Assembly: GCF_040115645.1 (NCBI RefSeq)
Contig: NW_027096072.1
Span: forward strand, 186,001-250,000
DNA length: 64,000 bases
Reading direction: 5' to 3'
From: Euwallacea fornicatus
Lineage: Eukaryota; Arthropoda; Insecta; Coleoptera; Curculionidae
Below, one piece after another: positions 10,901 to 24,210 of the stretch. Every line of letters begins with the position of its first letter. The first letter of the stretch is position 1. Position numbers and translations under genes: made by a program. The notes beneath the pieces are model-generated. The model did no database searches. It was not told the DNA's origin and worked only from the letters and a program-made list of their open reading frames with translations.

Positions 10901-13900
10901 GTGACTTTTCAAGCTTTGAACCTCCGTAACTTCGGCAAATGAGCTCCAAATACCTTCAAAATTTTACCACAGAATCACCTCGACGAGCTCTTTAACACGA
11001 CTAAGAAGGCTTCATTATATCTAGGTGAGTTTTCTAGAAAACGAGTAATTTATGTGCTCAAGCACACATCTTTCGTGACTTTTCAAGTTTTGAACGTCAG
11101 TAACTTCGGCGAATGTGCTTCAAATTGCTTAAAAAATTGATCATAGAATCATCTCGTTGAGCTCTTCATCATGACTCATAAGGCTTCATTATAGCTCGGT
11201 GAGTTTTCTAGAAAACGAGTAATTTATGTGCTCAAACACACATCTTTCGTGACTTTTCAAGCCTTGAACCTCCGTAACTTCGGCAAATGAGCTCCAAATA
11301 CCTTCAAAATTTTACCACAGAATCACTTCGACGAGCTCATTAACACGACTAAGAAGGCTTCATTATATCTAGGTGAGTTTTCTAGAAAACGAGTAATTTA
11401 TGTGCTCAAACACACATCTTTCGTGACTTTTCAAGCTTTGAACCTCCCTAACTTCGGCAAATGAGCTCCAAATACCTTCAAAATTTTACCACAGAATCAA
11501 CTCGACGAGCTCTTCATCATGACTCATAAGGCTTCATTATATCTCGGTGAGTTTTCTAGAAAACGAGTAATTTATGTGCTCAAACACACATCTTTCGTGA
11601 CTTTTCAAGTTTTGAACGTCCGTAACTTCGGCGAATGTGCTTCAAATTGCTTAAAAAATTGATCATAGAATCATCTCGTTTAGCTCTTCATCATGACTCA
11701 TAAGGCTTCATTATATCTCGGTGAGTTGTCTAGAAAACGAGTAATTTATGTGCTCAAACACACATCTTTCGTGACTTTTCAAGCTTTGAACCTCCGTAAC
11801 TTCGGCAAATGAGCTCCAAATACCTTCAAAATTTTACCACAGAATCACCTCGACGAGCTCTTTAACACGACTAAGAAGGCTTCATTATATCTCGGTGAGT
11901 TTTCTAGAAAACGAGTAATTTATGTGCTCAAACACACATCTTTCGTGACTTTTCAAGTTTTGAACGTCAGTAACTTCGGCGAATGTGCCTCAAATTGCTT
12001 AAAAAATTGATCATAGAATCATCTCGTTGAGCTCTTCATCATGACTCATAAGGCTTCATTATAGCTCGGTGAGTTTTCTAGAAAACGAGTAATTTATGGG
12101 CTCAAACACACATCTTTCGTGACTTTTAAAGCTTTGAACCTCCGTAACTTCGGCAAATGAGCTCCAAATACCTTCAAAATTTTACCACAGAATCAACTCG
12201 ACGAGCTCTTTAACACGACTAAGAAGGCTTCATTATATCTAGGTGAGTTTTCTAGAAAACGAGTAATTTATGTGCTCAAGCACACATCTTTCGTGACTTT
12301 TCAAGTTTTGAACGTCAGTAACTTCGGCGAATGTGCTTCAAATTGCTTAAAAAATTGATCATAGAATCATCTCGTTGAGCTCTTCATCATGACTCATAAG
12401 GCTTCATTATAGCTCGGTGAGTTTTCTAGAAAACGAGTAATTTATGTGCTCAAACACACATCTTTCGTGACTTTTCAAGCTTTGAACCTCCGTAACTTCG
12501 GCAAATGAGCTCCAAATACCTTCAAAATTTTACCACAGAATCACCTCGACGAGCTCATTAACACGACTAAGAAGGCTTCATTATATCTAGGTGAGTTTTC
12601 TAGAAAACGAGTAATTTATGTGCTCAAACACACATCTTTCGTGACTTTTCAAGCTTTGAACCTCCCTAACTTCGGCAAATGAGCTCCAAATACCTTCAAA
12701 ATTTTACCACAGAATCAACTCGACGAGCTCTTCATCATGACTCATAAGGCTTCATTATATCTCGGTGAGTTTTCTAGAAAACGAGTAATTTATGTGCTCA
12801 AACACACATCTTTCGTGACTTTTCAAGTTTTGAACGTCCGTAACTTCGGCGAATGTGCTTCAAATTGCTTAAAAAATTGATCATAGAATCATCTCGTTGA
12901 GCTCTTCATCATGACTCATAAGGCTTCATTATACCTCGGTGAGTTGTCTAGAAAACGAGTAATTTATGTGCTCAAACACACATCTTTCGTGACTTTTCAA
13001 GCTTTGAACCTCCGTAACTTCGGCAAATGAGCTCCAAATACCTTCAAAATTTTACCACAGAATCAACTCGACGAGCTCTTCATCATGACTCATAAGGCTT
13101 CATTATATCTCGGTGAGTTTTCTAGAAAACGAGTAATTTATGTGCTCAAACACACATCTTTCGTGACTTTTCAAGCTTTGAACCTCCGTAACTTCGGCAA
13201 ATGAGCTCCAAATACCTTCAAAATTTTACCACAGAATCACCTCGACGAGCTCTTTAACACGACTAAGAAGGCTTCATTATATCTAGGTGAGTTTTCTAGA
13301 AAACGAGTAATTTATGTGCTCAAACACACATCTTTCGTGACTTTTCAAGCTTTGAACCTCCGTAACTTCGGCAAATGTACTTCAAATTGCTTAAAAAATT
13401 GATCATAGAATCATCTCGTTGAGCTCTTCATCATGACTCATAAGGCTTCATTATAGCTCGGTGAGTTTTCTAGAAAACGAGTAATTTATGTGCTCAAACA
13501 CACATCTTTCGTGACTTTTCAAGCTTTGAACCTCCGTAACTTCGGCAAATGAGCTCCAAATACCTTCAAAATTTTACCACAGAATCAACTCGACGAGCTC
13601 TTCATCATGACTCATAAGGCTTCATTATATCTCGGTGAGTTTTCTAGAAAACGAGTAATTTATGTGCTCAAACACACATCTTTCGTGACTTTTCAAGCTT
13701 TGAACCTCCGTAACTTCGGCAAATGAGCTCCAAATACCTTCAAAATTTTACCACAGAATCACCTCGACGAGCTCTTTAACACGACTAAGAAGGCTTCATT
13801 ATATCTAGGTGAGTTTTCTAGAAAACGAGTAATTTATGGGCTCAAACACACATCTTTCGTGACTTTTAAAGCTTTGAACCTCCGTAACTTCGGCAAATGA

Positions 13901-14096
13901 GCTCCAAATACCTTCAAAATTTTACCACAGAATCAACTCGACGAGCTCTTTAACACGACTAAGAAGGCTTCATTATATCTAGGTGAGTTTTCTAGAAAAC
14001 GAGTAATTTATGTGCTCAAGCACACATCTTTCGTGACTTTTCAAGTTTTGAACGTCAGTAACTTCGGCGAATGTGCTTCAAATTGCTTAAAAAATT

Positions 14097-17000
14097 GATC
14101 ATAGAATCATCTCGTTGAGCTCTTCATCATGACTCATAAGGCTTCATTATAGCTCGGTGAGTTTTCTAGAAAACGAGTAATTTATGTGCTCAAACACACA
14201 TCTTTCGTGACTTTTCAAGCTTTGAACCTCCGTAACTTCGGCAAATGAGCTCCAAATACCTTCAAAATTTTACCACAGAATCACCTCGACGAGCTCTTTA
14301 ACACGACTAAGAAGGCTTTATTATATCTAGGTGAGTTTTCTAGAAAACGAGTAATTTATGTGCTCAAGCAAACATCTTTCGTGACTTTTCAAGTTTTGAA
14401 CGTCAGTAACTTCGGCGAATGTGCTTCAAATTGCTTAAAAAATTGATCATAGAATCATCTTGTTGAGCTCTTCATCATGACTCATAAGGCTTCATTATAG
14501 CTCGGTGAGTTTTCTAGAAAACGAGTAATTTATGTGCTCAAACACACATCTTTCGTGACTTTTCAAGCTTTGAACCTCCGTAACTTCGGCAAATGAGCTC
14601 CAAATACCTTCAAAATTTTACCACAGAATCACCTCGACGAGCTCTTTAACACGACTAAGAAGGCTTCATTATATCTAGGTGAGTTTTCTAGAACACGAGT
14701 AATTTATGTGCTCAAACACACATCTTTCGTGACTTTTCAAGCTTTGAACCTCCCTAACTTCGGCAAATGAGCTCCAAATACCTTCAAAATTTTACCACAG
14801 AATCAACTCGACGAGCTCTTCATCATGACTCATAAGGCTTCATTATATCTCGGTGAGTTTTCTAGAAAACGAGTAATTTATGTGCTCAAACACACATCTT
14901 TCGTGACTTTTCAAGCTTTGAACCTCCGTAACTTCGGCAAATGAGCTCCAAATACCTTCAAAATTTTACCACAGAATCACCTCGACGAGCACTTTAACAC
15001 GACTAAGAAGGCTTCATTATATCTAGGTGAGTTTTCTAGAAAACGAGTAATTTATGTGCTCAAGCACACATCTTTCGTGACTTTTCAAGTTTTGAACGTC
15101 AGTAACTTCGGCGAATGTGCTTCAAATTGCTTAAAAAATTGATCATAGAATCATCTCGTTGAGCTCTTCATCATGACTCATAAGGCTTCATTATAGCTCG
15201 GTGAGTTTTCTAGAAAACGAGTAATTTATGTGCTCAAACACACATCTTTCGTGACTTTTCAAGCTTTGAACCTCCGTAACTTCGGCAAATGAGCTCCAAA
15301 TACCTTCAAAATTTTACCACAGAATCAACTCGACGAGCTCTTTAACACGACTAAGAAGGCTTCATTGTATCTTGGTGAATTTTTGTAGAAAACGAGTAAT
15401 TTATGGGCTCAAACACACATCTTTCGTGACTTTTAAAGCTTTGAACCTCCGTAACTTCGGCAAATGAGCTCCAAATACCTTCAAAATTTTACCACAGAAT
15501 CAACTCGACGAGCTCTTTAACACGACTAAGAAGGCTTCATTATATCTAGGTGAGTTTTCTAGAAAACGAGTAATTTATGTGCTCAAGCACACATCTTTCG
15601 TGACTTTTCAAGTTTTGAACGTCAGTAACTTCGGCGAATGTGCTTCAAATTGCTTAAAAAATTGATCATAGAATCATCTCGTTGAGCTCTTCATCATGAC
15701 TCATAAGGCTTCATTATAGCTCGGTGAGTTTTCTAGAAAACGAGTAATTTATGTGCTCAAACACACATCTTTCGTGACTTTTCAAGCTTTGAACCTCCGT
15801 AACTTCGGCAAATGAGCTCCAAATACCTTCAAAATTTTACCACAGAATCAACTCGACGAGCTCTTCATCATGACTCATAAGGCTTCATTATATCTCGGTG
15901 AGTTTTCTAGAAAACGAGTAATTTATGTGCTCAAACACACATCTTTCGTGACTTTTCAAGTTTTGAACGTCAGTAACTTCGGCGAATGTGCTTCAAATTG
16001 CTTAAAAAATTGATCATAGAATCATCTCGTTGAGCTCTTCATCATGACTCATAAGGCTTCATTATAGCTCGGTGAGTTTTCTAGAAAACGAGTAATTTAT
16101 GTGCTCAAACACACATCTTTCGTGACTTTTCAAGCTTTGAACCTCCGTAACTTCGGCAAATGAGCTCCAAATACCTTCAAAATTTTACCACAGAATCACC
16201 TCGACGAGCTCTTTAACACGACTAAGAAGGCTTTATTATATCTAGGTGAGTTTTCTAGAAAACGAGTAATTTATGTGCTCAAGCAAACATCTTTCGTGAC
16301 TTTTCAAGTTTTGAACGTCAGTAACTTCGGCGAATGTGCTTCAAATTGCTTAAAAAATTGATCACAGAATCATCTCGTTGAGCTCTTCATCATGACTCAT
16401 AAGGCTTCATTATAGCTCGGTGAGTTTTCTAGAAAACGAGTAATTTATGTGCTCAAACACACATCTTTCGTGACTTTTCAAGCTTTGAACCTCCGTAACT
16501 TCGGCAAATGAGCTCCAAATACCTTCAAAATTTTACCACAGAATCACCTCGACGAGCTCTTTAACACGACTAAGAAGGCTTCATTATATCTAGGTGAGTT
16601 TTCTAGAACACGAGTAATTTATGTGCTCAAACACACATCTTTCGTGACTTTTCAAGCTTTGAACCTCCCTAACTTCGGCAAATGAGCTCCAAATACCTTC
16701 AAAATTTTACCACAGAATCAACTCGACGAGCTCTTCATCATGACTCATAAGGCTTCATTATATCTCGGTGAGTTTTCTAGAAAACGAGTAATTTATGTGC
16801 TCAAACACACATCTTTCGTGACTTTTCAAGTTTTGAACGTCCGTAACTTCGGCGAATGTGCTTCAAATTGCTTAAAAAATTGATCATAGAATCATCTCGT
16901 TTAGCTCTTCATCATGACTCATAAGGCTTCATTATATCTCGGTGAGTTGTCTAGAAAACGAGTAATTTATGTGCTCAAACACACATCTTTCGTGACTTTT

Positions 17001-19839
17001 CAAGCTTTGAACCTCCGTAACTTCGGCAAATGAGCTCCAAATACCTTCAAAATTTTACCACAGAATCACCTCGACGAGCTCTTTAACACGACTAAGAAGG
17101 CTTCATTATATCTAGGTGAGTTTTCTAGAAAACGAGTAATTTATGTGCTCAAACACACATCTTTCGTGACTTTTCAAGCTTTGAACCTCCGTAACTTCGG
17201 CAAATGTACTTCAAATTGCTTAAAAAATTGATCATAGAATCATCTCGTTTAGCTCTTCCACATGACTCATAAGGTTTCATTATAGCTCGGTGAGTTTTCT
17301 AGAAAACGAGTAATTTATGTGCTCAAACACACATCTTTCGTGACTTTTCAAGCTTTGAACCTCCGTAACTTCGGCAAATGAGCTCCAAATACCTTCAAAA
17401 TTTTACCACAGAATCAACTCGACGAGCTCTTCATCATGACTCATAAGGCTTCATTATATCTCGGTGAGTTTTCTAGAAAACGAGTAATTTATGTGCTCAA
17501 ACACACATCTTTCGTGACTTTTCAAGCTTTGAACCTCCGTAACTTCGGCAAATGAGCTCCAAATACCTTCAAAATTTTACCACAGAATCACCTCGACGAG
17601 CTCTTTAACACGACTAAGAAGGCTTCATTATATCTAGGTGAGTTTTCTAGAAAACGAGTAATTTATGTGCTCAAGCACACATCTTTCGTGACTTTTCAAG
17701 ATTTGAACCTCCGTAACTTCGGCAAATAAGCTGCAACTAACTTCAAAATTTGACCACAGAATCATCTCAACGAGCTCTTTAACACGACTAAGAAGGCTTC
17801 ATTATATCTAGGTGAGTTTTCTAGAAAACGAGTAATTTATGTGCTCAAGCACACATCTTTCGTGACTTTTCAAGTTTTGAACGTCAGTAACTTCGGCGAA
17901 TGTGCTTCAAATTGCTTAAAAAATTGATCATAGAATCATCTCGTTGAGCTCTTCATCATGACTCATAAGGCTTCATTATATCTCGGTGAGTTGTCTAGAA
18001 AACGAGTAATTTATGTGCTCAAACACACATCTTTCGTGACTTTTCAAGCTTTGAACCTCCGTAACTTCGGCAAATGAGCTCCAAATACCTTCAAAATTTT
18101 ACCACAGAATCACCTCGACGAGCTCTTTAACACGACTAAGAAGGCTTCATTATATCTAGGTGAGTTTTCTAGAAAACGAGTAATTTATGTGCTCAAGCAC
18201 ACATCTTTCGTGACTTTTCAAGTTTTGAACGTCAGTAACTTCGGCGAATGTGCTTCAAATTGCTTAAAAAATTGATCATAGAATCATCTCGTTGAGCTCT
18301 TCATCATGACTCATAAGGCTTCATTATAGCTCGGTGAGTTTTCTAGAAAACGAGTAATTTATGTGCTCAAACACACATCTTTCGTGACTTTTCAAGCTTT
18401 GAACCTCCATAACTTCGGCAAATGAGCTCCAAATACCTTCAAAATTTTACCACAGAATCACCTCGACGAGCTCTTTAACACGACTAAGAAGGCTTCATTA
18501 TATCTAGGTGAGTTTTCTAGAAAACGAGTAATTTATGTGCTCAAACACACATCTTTCGTGACTTTTCAAGCTTTGAACCTCCCTAACTTCGGCAAATGAG
18601 CTCCAAATACCTTCAAAATTTTACCACAGAATCAACTCGACGAGCTCTTCATCATGACTCATAAGGCTTCATTATATCTCGGTGAGTTTTCTAGAAAACG
18701 AGTAATTTATGTGCTCAAACACACATCTTTCGTGACTTTTCAAGTTTTGAACGTCCGTAACTTCGGCGAATGTGCTTCAAATTGCTTAAAAAATTGATCA
18801 TAGAATCATCTCGTTTAGCTCTTCATCATGACTCATAAGGCTTCATTATATCTCGGTGAGTTGTCTAGAAAACGAGTAATTTATGTGCTCAAACACACAT
18901 CTTTCGTGACTTTTCAAGCTTTGAACCTCCGTAACTTCGGCAAATGAGCTGCAACTAACTTCAAAATTTGACCACAGAATCACCTCGACGAGCTCTTTAA
19001 CACGACTAAGAAGGCTTCATTATATCTAGGTGAGTTTTCTAGAAAACGAGTAATTTATGTGCTCAAACACACATCTTTCGTGACTTTTCAAGCTTTGAAC
19101 CTCCGTAACTTCGGCAAATGTGCTTCAAATTGCTTAAAAAATTGATCATAGAATCATCTCGTTTAGCTCTTCCACATGACTCATAAGGTTTCATTATAGC
19201 TCGGTGAGTTTTCTAGAAAACGAGTAATTTATGTGCTCAAACACACATCTTTCGTGACTTTTCAAGCTTTGAACCTCCGTAACTTCGGCAAATGAGCTCC
19301 AAATACCTTCAAAATTTTACCACAGAATCAACTCGACGAGCTCTTCATCATGACTCATAAGGCTTCATTATATCTTGGTGAGTTTTCTAGAAAACGAGTA
19401 ATTTATGTGCTCAAACACACATCTTTCGTGACTTTTCAAGCTTTGAACCTCCGTAACTTCGGCAAATGAGCTCCAAATACCTTCAAAATTTTACCACAGA
19501 ATCACCTCGACGAGCTCTTTAACACGACTAAGAAGGCTTCATTATATCTAGGTGAGTTTTCTAGAAAACGAGTAATTTATGTGCTCAAGCACACATCTTT
19601 CGTGACTTTTCAAGATTTGAACCTCCGTAACTTCGGCAAATAAGCTGCAACTAACTTCAAAATTTGACCACAGAATCATCTCAACGAGCTCTTTAACACG
19701 ACTAAGAAGGCTTCATTATATCTAGGTGAGTTTTCTAGAAAACGAGTAATTTATGTGCTCAAGCACACATCTTTCGTGACTTTTCAAGTTTTGAACGTCC
19801 GTAACTTCGGCGAATGTGCTTCAAATTGCTTAAAAAATT
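14097..19839 (+). repeat. Three 11-monomer higher-order units (1915, 1914, 1914 bp)
   Basis: GATCATAG-type landmarks at 14097, 16012, 17926 and 19840 bound three successive units of 11 monomers. Private marks support pairwise identity. CTTTATTATATC, CAAGCAAACATC (14366, 16281) and TCTAGAACACGAG (14691, 16606) link units 1 and 2. AATAAGCTGC (17727, 19641) and CGTTTAGCTCTTCCACATG (17230, 19144) recur at 1914 bp in the later units. The first unit is one base longer because it holds a D monomer near 15.38 kb. Confidence 0.85.
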
Positions 19840-20187
19840 GATCATAGAATCATCTCGTTTAGCTCTTCATCATGACTCATAAGGCTTCATTATATCTCGG
19901 TGAGTTGTCTAGAAAACGAGTAATTTATGTGCTCAAACACACATCTTTCGTGACTTTTCAAGCTTTGAACCTCCGTAACTTCGGCAAATGAGCTCCAAAT
20001 ACCTTCAAAATTTTACCACAGAATCACCTCGACGAGCTCTTTAACACGACTAAGAAGGCTTCATTATATCTAGGTGAGTTTTCTAGAAAACGAGTAATTT
20101 GTGTGCTCAAACACACATCTTTCGTGACTTTTCAAGCTTTGAACCTCCGTAACTTCGGCAAATGTGCTTCAAATTGCTTAAAAAATT

Positions 20188-23100
20188 GATCATAGAATCA
20201 TCTCGTTTAGCTCTTCCACATGACTCATAAGGTTTCATTATAGCTCGGTGAGTTTTCTAGAAAACGAGTAATTTATGTGCTCAAACACACATCTTTCGTG
20301 ACTTTTCAAGCTTTGAACCTCCGTAACTTCGGCAAATGAGCTCCAAATACCTTCAAAATTTTACCACAGAATCAACTCGACGAGCTCTTCATCATGACTC
20401 ATAAGGCTTCATTATATCTCGGTGAGTTTTCTAGAAAACGAGTAATTTATGTGCTCAAACACACATCTTTCGTGACTTTTCAAGCTTTGAACCTCCGTAA
20501 CTTCGGCAAATGAGCTCCAAATACCTTCAAAATTTTACCACAGAATCACCTCGACGAGCTCTTTAACACGACTTAGAAGGCTTCATTATATCTAGGTGAG
20601 TTTTCTAGAAAACGAGTAATTTATGTGCTCAAGCACACATCTTTCGTGACTTTTCAAGATTTGAACCTCCGTAACTTCGGCAAATGAGCTGCAACTAACT
20701 TCAAAATTTGACCACAGAATCATCTCATCGAGCTCTTTAACACGACTAAGAAGGCTTCATTATATCTAGGTGAGTTTTCTAGAAAACGAGTAATTTATGT
20801 GCTCAAACACACATCTTTCGTGACTTTTCAAGCTTTGAACCTCCGTAACTTCGGCAAATGAGCTCCAAATACCTTCAAAATTTTACCACAGAATCACCTC
20901 GACGAGCTCTTTAACACGACTTAGAAGGCTTCATTATATCTAGGTGAGTTTTCTAGAAAACGAGTAATTTATGTGCTCAAACACACATCTTTCGTGACTT
21001 TTCAAGCTTTGAACCTCCGTAACTTCGGCAAATGAGCTCCAAATACCTTCAAAATTTTACCACAGAATCACCTCGACGAGCTCTTTAACATGACAAATAA
21101 GGCTTCATTGTATCTTGGTGAGTTTTTTAGAAAACTAGTAATTTATGTGCTCAAGCACACATCTTTCGTGACTTTTCAAGTTTTGAACCTCCGTAACTTC
21201 GGCAAATGAGCTCCAAATACCTTCAAAATTTTACCACAGAATCAACTCGACGAGCTCTTTAACACGACTAAGAAGGCTTCATTGTATCTTGGTGAATTTT
21301 TGTAGAAAACGAGTAATTTATGGGCTCAAACACACATCTTTCGTGACTTTTCAAGCTTTGAACCTCCGTAACTTCGGCAAATGAGCTCCAAGTACCTTCA
21401 AAATTTTACCACAGAATCAACTCGACGAGCTCTTTAACACGACTAAGAAGGCTTCATTGTATCTTGGTGAATTTTTGTAGAAAACGAGTAATTTATGGGC
21501 TCAAACACACATCTTTCGTGACTTTTCAAGCTTTGAACCTCCGTAACTTCGGCAAATGAGCTCCAAATACCTTCAAAATTTTACCACAGAATCAACTCGA
21601 CGAGCTCTTTAACACGACTAAGAAGGCTTCATTATATCTAGGTGAGTTTTCTAGAAAACGAGTAATTTATGTGCTCAAGCACACATCTTTCGTGACTTTT
21701 CAAGTTTTGAACGTCCGTAACTTCGGCGAATGTGCTTCAAATTGCTTAAAAAATTGATCATAGAATCATCTCGTTGAGCTCTTCATCATGACTCATAAGG
21801 CTTCATTATATCTCGGTGAGTTTTCTAGAAAACGAGTAATTTATGTGCTCAAACACACATCTTTCGTGACTTTTCAAGCTTTGAACCTCCGTAACTTCGG
21901 CAAATGAGCTCCAAATACCTTCAAAATTTTACCACAGAATCACCTCGACGAGCTCTTTAACACGACTTAGAAGGCTTCATTATATCTAGGTGAGTTTTCT
22001 AGAAAACGAGTAATTTATGTGCTCAAGCACACATCTTTCGTGACTTTTCAAGCTTTGAACCTCCGTAACTTCGGCAAATGAGCTCCAAATACCTTCAAAA
22101 TTTTACCACAGAATCAACTCGACGAGCTCTTCATCATGACTCATAAGGCTTCATTATATCTCGGTGAGTTGTCTAGAAAACGAGTAATTTATGTGCTCAA
22201 ACACACATCTTTCGTGACTTTTCAAGCTTTGAACCTCCGTAACTTCGGCAAATGAGCTCCAAATACCTTCAAAATTTTACCACAGAATCACCTCGACGAG
22301 CTCTTTAACACGACTAAGAAGGCTTCATTATATCTAGGTGAGTTTTCTAGAAAACGAGTAATTTGTGTGCTCAAACACACATCTTTCGTGACTTTTCAAG
22401 CTTTGAACCTCCGTAACTTCGGCAAATGTGCTTCAAATTGCTTAAAAAATTGATCATAGAATCATCTCGTTTAGCTCTTCCACATGACTCATAAGGTTTC
22501 ATTATAGCTCGGTGAGTTTTCTAGAAAACGAGTAATTTATGTGCTCAAACACACATCTTTCGTGACTTTTCAAGCTTTGAACCTCCGTAACTTCGGCAAA
22601 TGAGCTCCAAATACCTTCAAAATTTTACCACAGAATCAACTCGACGAGCTCTTCATCATGACTCATAAGGCTTCATTATATCTCGGTGAGTTTTCTAGAA
22701 AACGAGTAATTTATGTGCTCAAACACACATCTTTCGTGACTTTTCAAGCTTTGAACCTCCGTAACTTCGGCAAATGAGCTCCAAATACCTTCAAAATTTT
22801 ACCACAGAATCACCTCGACGAGCTCTTTAACACGACTTAGAAGGCTTCATTATATCTAGGTGAGTTTTCTAGAAAACGAGTAATTTATGTGCTCAAGCAC
22901 ACATCTTTCGTGACTTTTCAAGATTTGAACCTCCGTAACTTCGGCAAATGAGCTGCAACTAACTTCAAAATTTGACCACAGAATCATCTCATCGAGCTCT
23001 TTAACACGACTAAGAAGGCTTCATTATATCTAGGTGAGTTTTCTAGAAAACGAGTAATTTATGTGCTCAAACACACATCTTTCGTGACTTTTCAAGCTTT

Positions 23101-24210
23101 GAACCTCCGTAACTTCGGCAAATGAGCTCCAAATACCTTCAAAATTTTACCACAGAATCACCTCGACGAGCTCTTTAACATGACAAATAAGGCTTCATTG
23201 TATCTTGGTGAGTTTTTTAGAAAACTAGTAATTTATGTGCTCAAGCACACATCTTTCGTGACTTTTCAAGTTTTGAACCTCCGTAACTTCGGCAAATGAG
23301 CTCCAAATACCTTCAAAATTTTACCACAGAATCAACTCGACGAGCTCTTTAACACGACTAAGAAGGCTTCATTGTATCTTGGTGAATTTTTGTAGAAAAC
23401 GAGTAATTTATGGGCTCAAACACACATCTTTCGTGACTTTTCAAGCTTTGAACCTCCGTAACTTCGGCAAATGAGCTCCAAGTACCTTCAAAATTTTACC
23501 ACAGAATCAACTCGACGAGCTCTTTAACACGACTAAGAAGGCTTCATTGTATCTTGGTGAATTTTTGTAGAAAACGAGTAATTTATGGGCTCAAACACAC
23601 ATCTTTCGTGACTTTTCAAGCTTTGAACCTCCGTAACTTCGGCAAATGAGCTCCAAATACCTTCAAAATTTTACCACAGAATCAACTCGACGAGCTCTTT
23701 AACACGACTAAGAAGGCTTCATTATATCTAGGTGAGTTTTCTAGAAAACGAGTAATTTATGTGCTCAAGCACACATCTTTCGTGACTTTTCAAGTTTTGA
23801 ACGTCCGTAACTTCGGCGAATGTGCTTCAAATTGCTTAAAAAATTGATCATAGAATCATCTCGTTGAGCTCTTCATCATGACTCATAAGGCTTCATTATA
23901 TCTCGGTGAGTTTTCTAGAAAACGAGTAATTTATGTGCTCAAACACACATCTTTCGTGACTTTTCAAGCTTTGAACCTCCGTAACTTCGGCAAATGAGCT
24001 CCAAATACCTTCAAAATTTTACCACAGAATCACCTCGACGAGCTCTTTAACACGACTTAGAAGGCTTCATTATATCTAGGTGAGTTTTCTAGAAAACGAG
24101 TAATTTATGTGCTCAAGCACACATCTTTCGTGACTTTTCAAGCTTTGAACCTCCGTAACTTCGGCAAATGAGCTCCAAATACCTTCAAAATTTTACCACA
24201 GAATCAACTC
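20188..24210 (+). repeat. 13-/12-monomer higher-order repeat, offset 2264 bp
   Basis: A unit with CGTTTAGCTCTTCCACATG at 20188 restarts at 22452 (13 x 174 + 2, because two D monomers lie between). Private marks agree: AATTTGTGTGC (20101, 22365) and CATCTCATCGAG (20727, 22991). Past about 20.9 kb the second copy lacks one monomer, and the offset falls to 2090 (AAGTACCTTC at 21392 and 23482; GATCATAG at 21756 and 23846). Confidence 0.82.
20675..20848 (+). repeat. Family E monomer (example), GAGCTGCAACTA variant
   Basis: This is a B-related monomer with GAGCTGCAACTAACTTC in place of GAGCTCCAAATACCTTC, AAAATTTGACCACAG in place of AAAATTTTACCACAG, and CATCTCAACGAG or, here, CATCTCATCGAG. It usually follows a segment ending CAAGATTTGAACC or CAAAATTTGAACC. 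A variant with AATAAGCTGC occurs at about 17.73 and 19.64 kb, 1914 bp apart, and marks the 11-monomer units there. E-type units appear from about 17.7 kb to the end of the window. Confidence 0.85.

Larger units (their letters stand above)
3765..12410 (+). repeat. 31-monomer duplication, offset 5394 bp
   Basis: About 3765-7015 is repeated at about 9160-12410. Private marks fix the offset at exactly 31 x 174: GCTTTAAACC (4653 and 10047) and CGTGTAGCTCTTCATTATG (5067 and 10461). Few differences were seen: a CACCTCGACG to CATCTCAACG block near 9.57-9.59 kb, and GTGCCTC for GTGCTTC near 11.99 kb. Outside these limits the monomer order differs. The edges are approximate because neighbouring monomers are so alike. 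Confidence 0.85.
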
